Source: Piezodorus guildinii (Eukaryota; Arthropoda; Insecta; Hemiptera; Pentatomidae). Taken from it: a stretch of DNA of 64,000 bases. Of the stretch, positions 49,601-61,600 are shown piece after piece. The position numbers were made by a program, and so were the translations under genes. Position 1 is the stretch's first letter. Each line of letters starts with the position of its first letter. The notes under the pieces are model-generated. The model was not told the DNA's origin and made no database searches. It was given only the letters and a program-made list of their open reading frames with translations. The stretch covers positions 54,753,813 to 54,817,812 of the forward strand of contig CM041298.1 in the NCBI GenBank assembly GCA_023052935.1. The letters are read 5' to 3'.

Positions 49601-52600
49601 TATATCTCCAAATTCACCGACTTACTGGCCTACATCGAGACTAAAGACACCAGACTTACTTGATTTTTCCGTTACTAAAGGACTGCAGGCCATACCTCAT
49701 ACCATCAAAACCAGCTTCGATCTATGCTCTGATCATTCCCTTATACATCTAGTCCTTTTCGACGAACCATGCCAACAGGAAAAACGTCCTACTCTTATTC
49801 GAGGAAAAATAGACTGGGATTTATACCAATCAAATTTAATTGAAAAGCTTTCAGTTCCTCTCTCGATAAAAACTGAAAAATAAATTGAAGATGCTGTCCA
49901 AATATTAACAAAGAGTATTCAGGAATCTACATGGGTATCATCAGTTCCTAGAAAAAGAAGAAGTATCCAGCCGAGTTACCCGCAGTACATAAGGGATCTG
50001 ATCAGAGACAAGAGAAGAGCTCGTAAGGTATGGCAGACTAACAGACTACCATCTGACAAACAAACTTATAACCGAATAAATAACCAACTAAAACGACAAA
50101 TACAAAAATTCAAACAGACGAACTATGATATATTTTTGGAAAATCTCACAACTGATGATGGAAGTTTATGGAGGCATACAAAGAGATTGCTAAAGCATCG
50201 CGAGGTGTCAGCACCACTTCGAAGAGGGGATGGCTTCTGGGCCGTGTCGGACAAAGAAAAATCTGAACTTTTTGCCAATCATCTGTCGACAGTATTTACA
50301 CCACATACAGACTGCCCAGATAGTGAACACGAAAATTCTGTACAGGACATAATAGATACACCTTTACCATTATCCTTGCCACCAAGTGCTTTCAAACCAT
50401 CTGAAGTCCTTCTTGGGATAAAGAAGCTATACAAAAGAAAAGCCCCTGGACATGACCTGATCACTGCTGAGCTACTCCAGCATATGCCCAGAAAAGCTGT
50501 AGTCTTTCTAACAACCATCTTCAATTCCATACTCAGGACAACAAAATTCCCATTACAGTGGAAATACTCCCATATACTGATGATTCAAAAACCTAACAAA
50601 GACAATAAAAACCCAATCTCATACCGACCCATCAGTTTACTTCCAATATGCTCAAAAATTTTTGAAAAACTAATTTACAAGCGCTTAATCGACATACTTA
50701 CTGACAAACAAATATTACCCGAACATCAATTTGGATTCCGATCACAACACTCTACCATACACCAACTACACACAGTCACAGATTATATTTCAGTTGCATT
50801 AGAAGAACGACTATATGCTACTGGTGTATTCCTGGATGTAGCTCAGGCATTTGACAGGGTCTGGCACTGTGGCCTACTTAACAAACTCAGATCTTTTCTT
50901 CCTTCTACTTACTATCTCATACTTCTTTCCTTTCTATCCGATAGATATTTTTCTGTCCGGCAGGGCTCAGAGGTCTCTTCTATCCTACCAATCAAGGCCC
51001 GTGTCCCACAGGGGTCAATTCTTTCACCGTTACTATACATTATATACACACATGATATACCAATCTGTCCAAACACAATATTAGCAACTTACGCTGACGA
51101 CACAGCTGTTATTACTAGACACGCAGACATCACTCAGGCTTCAATGACTCTCCAACATTACTTACTACAGCTACAGGACTATTTTAAACAATGGAAGATA
51201 AAACTGAACAATGAAAAATCTCAACACATTACCTTCACTCTCAGACACGATACCTGTCCTCCAGTTTACATGAATAATGAACCTATTCAACAGACTAACA
51301 CAGTTAATTACTTAGGACTCACCTTTGACAGAAGAATGACCTGGGGCCCACACGTGAAACAGAAACGTTTATGCCTAACCAGGAGATTGAAACTGTTGTA
51401 CCCTATTCTTCATAAACGATCCACACTGAAAATTAGACAACGACTGAATACTTATACCTACCTTTTAAAACCATTATGGACATACACATCTCAAATTTTC
51501 GGAACTGCTAAAAAGACTCACATTAAAAAAATACAGACTTTTCAATCGAAAACGTTGAGACTAATAACACGCTCACCTTGGTACGTGAGTAACAAAACTT
51601 TCCATACAGTACCTACATATACCTACTGTTCAAGACTATATTCATACTTCATACAAGAGATTCCATGACAAACTTCACGGACATTACAACACATTCATTC
51701 AAAACATGGCGACAACGGACATGCCGGAAATCACCAGAAGAAGGCTGAAAAGGAGCTGGTTAAGAGATCTCCTTATTTAAAACTTATGATTTTCACGTTA
51801 GGAGGAGGTGCCGCTGGGTACTGACCTCCCTCATGCCTGACATGCCAGCTCTTACAATATATATACAGCGCATCTGCTTATTGTCGCGGAAAAGTTACAG
51901 GTGTAGATTACAATAAATAAAGATAAAAAAAAAAAAAAAAATTCAATTTGGAGTTTTCTTTTAAAAATTTAATTAAGAGAAGTTAGCAGATTTTTTTAAA
52001 ACCTCAATGTTGGGCTTACCTGGTCTCTTAATTATACTGTTTGGCTCCCACCAACAATAATTGCAACTAGACAGGTTCTTTGAACAATGATCGTTCTTTG
52101 ATCAAGGCCTTGTTTGCTCACTAGCCATCTAACCTATAGTATTTCATATACAATTTATTGGAGTGTATTTTAAAATGATTTCTAATAAAACAGTGAATAG
52201 ATAGATTTTGTTTGATAAAGTTGACAACAGCAACATGTTGTTTTCTAAAATTTCTATAAATGCATTTTAAATTAATGTCAAAGACATTAGTTTAACTGAT
52301 GAAGTAGTTGTTAGAGATAAAACACATTTTTATATTGTTTTAGATGAAATTAATCAATATAAATTACTTTTGGATTTAAAAAAAAGAAATTATTCAAGTA
52401 TGCTTCAGCATGCCATTGAGGTGAATATTAATAAAAATTTTAATGATTATTTTTCAGGAAAGTGATATTGACAAATTGAAACCTTTCGAAGCTATCGCCC
52501 ATTTGACTAAAAGACCATTACCAGTAAGCTACAAGATTTAAGATGTAATTTGGAAATATTTTTATTTTAACTGAAAATATTTAACTCCTCATCATTATAC

Positions 52601-55600
52601 TTTTCTTATCCAAGGCTCCTTTAAAACTGTAAGATAAGAGTTGCTTAAAACCAATGTTAAGTCCATTTTTTAAATATATTTTGAGTTTTAAAACTTTTAA
52701 TCTTATTTGTTTAAAGTTCAAAAAAAAATAAAGTTGATTTTTATTTATTGAAAATTTACTGGCTTCAGCTTAATTCATTTCTATTCATTGCTGCGTATTT
52801 TTACAAATTTATTTTTTGTGGTTTATTAAATTGGCTTCTAAGCAACTTGTAGATGGGTTTAATTTTGTTTTACTTTAGGTTTTGTAGAAAAAAAAAATCT
52901 GATTATTTGTTGTTGTTTCTTTCAATGTTAACCACCGTCAATCACAGTAGGTATAATGGGAGAGTCATAAAGAATACCACAAAACATGGAAGTGCATTTA
53001 AAACAAAATCATTTTTAAAATTAATTCGATAAATCAATTGTGGAATTATTCATAGCAAATTCATCGAAAACTTTGTTATTTACTTCGATGACTGAATTTA
53101 TTTGACAAAGACATTAGGTGCCACTGGGTTATAAACAGTTTCTTCTTTGATCAAATTTTTGTTTTCAGAAAGATCATTTTTTTCTTTAGTATTAGATTTA
53201 ATATAAGGCACCAAATTAATGCACCCTAATGGTAGTTTCCTTTAATTAGATTTTTGAAATTAATTCTATAAAAGAAAGACGTAATTGTGTGAGATTGCAA
53301 GAGATTAGGTGAAATACCCTCCAATCAAATGCCATTAAATGGTTTTATATGTCCAATGTACTTCATCTGACAAGGAAATATTAATAAGGTAGGAAACCCG
53401 AAGGTTCAAGCCAATACCATCAATTTTTACCTAAACATTACATTCCATTTGTCCACCGTCCATGTCCAAGCCCCGAGTACACAATCCTTCTACCTAAGTA
53501 CAAGCTCTTTAATTCTGTTATGTTTAACCTTCTGAATTCTCCAGTGGCCTCATACCACTCAGAACTATACATTTTACATAACCCTATTCCTAAAAACCAT
53601 AAATCATAGTTCATCTGTAGGATTTAGGGGCCCAGTATGTGTTTTACAACCGGAAATCCTTTATTATATTTGAATAAAAGAAAAATCATGAGTTCTTTTA
53701 ATTTAATTTTATTGAATTTAGTTATATCGACATACAAACATAAACAAAAGAGGTTCAGATCTCTAGAATTATTGGCTCTTATCTGGTTCTATGTTGTCCT
53801 TGTACCAGCATGTCCTTAATCAGCGTGGACAGGTTCCAGCAGGTGGTGTATTACAGCGAAGGTGTGTCTGGACCTGGATGGAGATCTGAGTCGGCCGGCT
53901 GCTAGACGAAAGAGTACTCCTGAAGAGCTCTTCCTTCTGAAGTCAGTTCTTGGTTGTGGGGTAATTAATTTGTCTGGAGGGGACCTGTTCATTTCACATG
54001 TTAGTGAAGAGCAGGTCTCTTTATTATTTGCACAGTGCAAAAATATTTTCCTTAAGTAAATCCTCGAGGAGGCCTTAAATCCGTCACATCTTTCAAAGTA
54101 AGCGACCACATTTAATATTTGTACAGAACCGTATGGAGAATATTAGTTTTGTAGATTATATTCTATATGTTCTCTAATAGAAGCCTCAAAACTAAGTATA
54201 TGACAAGAAAGACATATAGAAATTCCTCAAGAGTCTAAAGTCTAAAGAAGACTTAAAAGATATAATCGGGCAGGGTCAGCTGTGGTGTAGTGCTTAGTAT
54301 AACAGCCTTCTGAGCACAAGGTTGAGTGTTCAAACCTTGCAGATGACACTAGGATTTTTAATGAAAGTAAAAAATCCTTGGTTATGCTGTTCTTCGGAGG
54401 GGAAATAAAAAGATGGTACTCGTTAAAGATCTTAATTCTAATTAAATCTGGATAGGCAAAATTTTGGACCCCACAGTAGCATCATCCAATTAGCCACAGA
54501 ATCATAAAATGACGTTAAATGAATAAATAAATAAAATATAAAAACATCTGATTCTTATTATATTATTTTAAAAACTTATAAACCAAGTACCACAAAAAGG
54601 TCTGTGTTTGTGTATGTTGTGTCTAGCTCGAAAAAAATAAGTTGTATTATATTGAAATTTTCTATAAACGTTGTCTCACGAGGCAGTGCAGGTGCTAGCC
54701 AGAGAGATGCCCCTGAGCCTCTTTCTTAAGGAAGACTTACTGAGATACGAATGTAAGAGGCAGAGGCTCCAGAGGGGCTCTGAGGAAGAATAGGCTAGAC
54801 CCCGAATCCGTGGGAGAAGCTACTTTGGGAGAACCATATAAAAGAGTGGAATGGGTGGTAGATGGCAAGCCAGAAGGGTTCCACACTAAGAAAGTTCTTC
54901 TCCACTGTCCAATCAACATTAGAGGCCAAGAGGGTCCTCTCTGATTATTGGGTCTCACAAATATTAACAGGACATGAAGGAATCCGGGGAAAACTTCATC
55001 ATCATGGAAAGGATATAGACCCCCGGTGCCCTATCTGCGAAGTTCAAGGAATTCGTCTATGCGTGGAAGGAGATGGTTGGCCTTTCTCACTTTACCTTAA
55101 GAAGAGCATAAGTGACAATTGAGCAACAGGAGACACAAGAAGACAAAGAAGAAGAGGACACTCAGACCAGGAGAGCTGAACCAGAGATGAATCTAGATGG
55201 ATGCAGTTGATCTAGAATGCTGGACGGCATCCGGACGGATGCAGAGTGCCAGGAGTGCTGACCATGCCATGATAAAGGTGCAACCCCAACAGTAAGGTGC
55301 ATACCCGCATCTATGATCTGCAGTTGAAACCACCAATCCATTCTCAAGAAACTCGATCCTGAATTTCCAACCTTAATTTCACTTCCAACAGAACTAAAAC
55401 ATGTGAATGCTCCTTTCTAGCCCGTTCTATTAGCTTTTGGAATTATCTTCCTTCAAACATCCACTGTGCTCCTTCTCTTTCCATATCCAGTACCTTTTCG
55501 CAACCCAAAATGACCTTATCTGACAATAAGAATTGTATTCTTAGCTATTCAGATGCTAATTTCACCTTTCCTTTTTTTAAATTTTATTATCTTTTAGGTT

Positions 55601-58600
55601 AATCATTAACAGTAAATTCTATTTAATTATATTGTCACTAGAAAAAAATCATCTCTCATTATATATTATAATATATAATATATTATATTATATATATATA
55701 TTCCTTATTTTATTATAATTGTTTTATTTTTAATATTTTATCTTGGCCAGATGTAGCTCTTATACTATGTCAAATATAATATTCTTTTTTTTTTTCATTT
55801 TTTCTTTCCTCTTCTTTCTTCAATAAACACCAAACTTCCATCTCTGACTACGCACTACTTTTTCTTTTTTAATACAAGTCAAAAGTATAACTAAAATTCC
55901 TTTAGTGCTTATTCAGTAAAAAATGTTTCAACTATTTAAACTATAAAGACTTGTAAGTTGTCAAACGGTCTCCTGCTTCTGGTTTTCAAATCCAGTGGGT
56001 TCAAACTATTTTTGTAGTAACAGATAAGATTACTTAAAGATTGAATACTCCAAGAAAATTTATAAGCACAAAAGTTTATTATAGATCTGTTTGCAGATAA
56101 AATTTTAAAAATAATAATAATAATAACTTATCATAATAATAAAAATAAATTTTAAATAAAGAGTATATTCAGTTTTTTTTTTAGTTTAAGGGATTGGAGA
56201 AAGGTGAATTTAATTTAATTATTGAAAGTGGAAAGAATAAGAATCCTTAATGCAGACAGTACTAGGAGTGAACTTTCATATATTTTATGGAAGATTATAA
56301 AAAATCCGCAGGTTTCATTTTTAAAATAAATTTTAATATATGCTTAGAATTATAATTATAGAACTGCTATTACTTTTTATTGTTTTTTTGACCCACTGTG
56401 ATAAATTCCTCTGTTTGAGGAAAATTGATAGAAAAAAGGAAGGTGCCTAGCATCTTTCAACAAATATTTGTTTGTTTATTTATTTAACGTCCCTTTATGC
56501 TACTGTGGCTAATCAGGCCTATAAACAAATATTTGTTCTGAAGAAAAGAACATTTTGATTCATTTGAAATAATGTAGTGAAACTGAAGCATATCAAGGCA
56601 AATATATGTAAATATACGTACTGTAGCATCATTGTAGTGGGCTACCACATGTGTCATACTTTTTCTTTTTGCTCTGTAGTATTTGTCTAACCCAACAATA
56701 TGAAAAATAGTATAATAATGAGATTATTGAGTAGCAGTGAATTAGATTTTCAAATTTAATGGGTGAAATGAAAAAGTTGTGTATACGAGTATAGACAGTA
56801 TTGCTAATGTTAATAAAGCTTCCTGTTTCAACATCCTTGCACATAGTATACAATGCGTAATAAGGTTTGAGGCAGACCTATAGTATGCCGTTTAACACCC
56901 TGTTAATTGCCTTTATGAACCTTATCATACTACAGTGGTTTTATCTGTATCCTAGTAAATTCTTTGCAGCTGCATATCAAATAATACACAGATTAATTTT
57001 CTATCCTATCTATCTGCAGACCAGCGATTCAACTAAACCCATATTGTGAGGTGCTTGTTCAGCTGACAGTCTCCTTGTCACCATCCACATGGCCATCCTA
57101 TCCATTAAGAGAAGAATATTATTCCTATCTTTGTAGAGCTAAGAACAACTTGGAAGCATACTGGTTTTCCATGTAACTCCAATGGCGCTTGGCTTTATTC
57201 CCAGGAAGCTCCATACTATTGTAGGGAGTTCTGTCAATGGCACCTTCAATATCCACAGAGATGCCTGCCATGAACTCTGTATATCAGTGTTTTTTATCAA
57301 TCCTAGAAACTAAATGATATAAGTATGTATCATATTTTATCTGCAGGCTACTAATTATACCAAAATGATAAGGCATTTCCTACATTAATCATAGCGTTAC
57401 TGGAGATCAATAGGGAGGAGGAGACAAAAGCTGTAATTATTATAACTTAAAAGTAATTATTATAATGTCACCAGTGTTTTCCATAACTTGGGTGGCAACC
57501 AGCCTGCAAATTTAGTTTCAAAAATGTGATTGCCATCTAATACCTTTTTCATTTTTACTTTCACTTACCTCCTATATATGAAATATTTAGTAAGGGGAAC
57601 TATTGCGATCGTGAAAATATTCTGATTACAGTTTTCAACACAAATACACATTTAAGGGTCAAGTCACATGAAAAGGTCTGTGTGTGAGTACGTGGTAAGC
57701 CTAACTAAAAAACGACAAGTAGTATAAAACTGAAATTTCATATTTTATTGGTACATATGCCTGAGATGTTTTGGTCCAAAAAGAGATGAGGCCACCATTC
57801 AGGATTTCAGAAGGTTACACAATGCGGTATTGCCGAGCTTGTACCCTGTGAGTATAATTGAGTTGATAGAATCGCTGAGACTCAAATGTGTGTGTACAGT
57901 TTTTAGGCTCAGTGAAGAACGAATTCCAAAAAAGTTGGTATTCGCTGAACCAATGGGTAAGTGTTCGAAAGGTAGTTCGTGGAGTGTCAATGGGAGGATT
58001 GTGTTAAGTCTGATCTCGGGAGCATAGGCTTGAAAAGTGACCATTGGAACGAACCTGTGTAGGCAGTATTTAGTAGTATCGGCATCAAACCTTAGGGTTC
58101 GGTGAACCTATTAACATTATTATTATATGCCTGAGATGTCACTTTATAGCCTGCATTGTACAGCTTTTAACGATTTCCTCAAGACTGATTAAACTCTCTA
58201 TATCAAAATAAAATTTGAATGGGCTTTAATATCATTTAGATGTCATTCTGATTGAAAATAGTCTGACAAGACTTAAACTCCAAACATTTAACATTCTTCT
58301 TCTAAAGTACCTTTAATTTAATGCATTGATGAAAACAACTAAATATACACTAATTGAAAAAATTCGACTACCAACTAACGGGGAAAAGACAAAAAATATT
58401 TGTTTAGGTAAATTTTTGTTCCAAATATAAGAATAGTAATATAGATGCATAATATATACTGTTGAAAAGCTACAGATTTGATAAATAATGTTGTTTTATA
58501 TACAAAGTTGAGAAAAGAGATGTAAAATGGAGAATAGGGCAAAAACTTAAGTGATTATTGTACATTACAATTTAATATTGTTATACTTATTACTCTAAAG

Positions 58601-61600
58601 CATGTTTTATATGTAACTGAATACAGTTCTTTAAACTTTTTTAACTCTTAAATTAATTTAATAGTTCTTAAATTGATTATAACAACCGAGGTAAGTGAAA
58701 GTTGTGTGTTGGCCGCAACAAATTTTTTTATTTGTCCCAACAATTCTTATTGGATGCGGTCACCCTCTGCTTCCCCCAACCTATTCCCATGCTACCAGAG
58801 TTAATATAACTTTTACCACCACTTAAGTTTTTTTCATTAAATGAATAAGCTACTACAGTCAGATGTATTTTTTACCTCTAGTGAGTAGATTGTTTAAATT
58901 CAATAAATACTCTTTCAGTATTTGTTGAATGATTTCTTATAACATTTGAAAGGGTTTCTGAAAGCTGTGGGACTTTAATTTTATAAAGGATACACAATAA
59001 ATAATAAACATTTAGGGTTCTTAAGGACATACCTCCATTTTGCTGTATTTTTGTGTTAAAGCACCATTGAAATCTGAAGAACCTTCATCCATTCTTTTTT
59101 TTCACTTCTACTTATCCTTGGTATGTCCATTATTTGTCACTTTCAAAACACAAGATTCTACACTAAACTAAATAAGATACTAGGTTTATTAACACTTGTT
59201 GGTGAGAGTTGTATAGTACATAAGAAAGTCATTTCAAACATTTGTCATTTGTTTCAGTAGTGTATTGTTGAAAAAGGTTATCCACAACATTTAAAAAGTT
59301 TTTAGAACGCCTAAATTTGTCTAATTATATTAAAATTTATGTAAAAAACGTTTCAAGTAATTACGGTAAGTAATTTTTCGCAACAATGAAAAGTTGACTA
59401 TTTCATATTCACAGGAAACGGCGGAACGACGGCGAGCTCATATGGCAGTAAGTAGAAACTAGCATCTCCAATAATATTAATAAAGTTAACTTAATACATT
59501 TAAAAATATATGTATCCATTTTCCATTTATTTAAAATTTCTTTTTTCTTTCAAACTGTCTTCATTAATTTTTTACAATGATAGCGACAAGAAGAAAAAAA
59601 TTATTCATAGTTCAGTTGAATCACACCATTAAATATTATTTTTACTTCCACTTACATACGTATGAAATATTTAATAGGGGAAAATTTTACGAACCAGAAA
59701 ATTTTCTAATTCTACTTTTCACCTGAAATACACGATTTTGGCCTCCGAGTACAAATGACCAAGACCGCAAAAAGGTCTGCGTGTGTGTGAGTGTTTGTGT
59801 TTGTAGTAAGTCTAGCTCGAAAACGATAAGATGTATAAAATTTAAATATCGTATTTTAGAAGGGTCTGAGATATTGCAGCAACTTTTTCAACAAAATCAG
59901 AATAGCTACTTTATGCCAACCATTATGCACCATTTAAAACCGGCTTAAACGATTATAATTTATATCGAGTTAAAAATTAAAGAATTCAAATCTCATCTAG
60001 GTTTCATTCTGATTGGAATTGTCTAACATGGCATCAAAATTTAAAAATATTTTAAATTTTCTTCTCCTAAAGTACCTATGTAACTCAATTTTGTCTAATT
60101 GAAAAAAATAACCATTTCGTCTTATTAGGATTGATAACAAAAGAGTAAATATACAAGTTGAATGAATTTGATTACCAACTAAAGGAGAAGAGAGCTAACT
60201 TACTTTTGAAGTAAATTTCCTTCTTCCGAACATAACAATAATGTTATAGATGTATTATATACCGTTGTAAAGCTAAATATTTTACAAAAAAAGTTTTCCC
60301 CAATACAAAGTCGTACACCAACCAAAAAAACCTGTTTTCTGTTTACATATTGATATTATACAATACATTTATCATATCATATACACCAAGCTTAAAGAAA
60401 AAATGTGGGTATTGTACACTCTTTTAAGTCCAGAACAGAACTTTATTTTTACTATAAATAATAATTTTTTGAATCCATAGATTTCTGTTCATAATATTTC
60501 AAATAATTCAGAAAAATTAATAAATGTAATAATTAATTAAAATGTGGAATTTTACACTTGTTACCTAAAAGTGCAAATATTCTCTTAACAAATTTTCTGA
60601 AATGATTAATAGTACAAATAGTGGAAGTTTGTGCAAAATATTTTGCTTACTTTATAATTTGTCTAAGGTAAATCCGAGCTCCACAACAGTTGTATGTGAA
60701 AGAGTTACGTCCCATAACAAGGTAAAAAATTTAATTATATTCAATTTAGCTCCATTAATTATTATTATATTTAGAATTATAATCTAGCCTCTGGGGCTAA
60801 AGTGGCTGAGTTGGTTAAGACTTTCCCAGTAGGTAAAATATAAGCAACTTCAGTAATTAGAGTGGTGGCCATCTGAATCAGGTGACCACCTACTGGGGAA
60901 AACCATGCATCCTGGAATTTTCCAGGCCATAATCCCTCTCCTCCAGGTATGTGATGCCTGACAGCCAACTGGAGGCAACTCACAACCACCAGTAGTAGGA
61001 CTAATGACTCTACCCTATGTACCTTGATTGTAAATTGCATCGTACTTTATCAGGACACGACTTAGCCATCCAGAGGTTACGTTCACAGATAGTTTGTTTT
61101 GGGTGAAAAAAATAGGTCATGAGATGTATGATAGCCCTGAAGAGCCATAATCCATGAACCTTGACCAACCCTTCACTGTCCTTGAACCTGAGGGAGTTAG
61201 GGAAAATGACATCGCCAGATTGGCTGCAGTATGTAGCGATGGGTAGTCTTTTGTTAGACCATGGAAACCATGGTTTGTAGCAGTGAGAGGTTGGGTGACC
61301 CACTCCAAGCTGTCTATATTCCCACAAGTGGAATATTACTGTAACAACACCATTTCAGATAGTCAAATATCTTCATGATCTTTAGTTTCATCAGAAAAAA
61401 TATATTTAAAAAATCTAGTCTCTACTGATCCGTATTGGAATGATTTTTATCAACATTTTATTTTAATTATTTTGATATTCTAGATTCGAGAAGTGTTAAG
61501 CATGCATTCAAATATACCTTCATTGTTACATGAGAAGAAGAAAATGGAAGCAGCAACGAATTGGTGTAATTTCAACATTGACCAAAATTCAAATTTTATG

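Larger units (their letters stand above)
44156..51941 (+). mobile_element. Jockey-clade LINE, complete ends, split by an RTE-type LINE
   Basis: TTCAATTTGG at 44146-44155 and 51942-51951 marks a 10-bp target duplication. The element has a 5' UTR, a gag-like ORF1, an ORF2 with endonuclease and RT, and ends AATAAAGAT plus poly(A). Without the nested RTE it is about 4.5 kb, near the usual Jockey size. ORF1 and ORF2 carry stops and shifts, so it is dead. It makes up most of the 10.8-kb TTLL intron 10. Confidence 0.92.
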
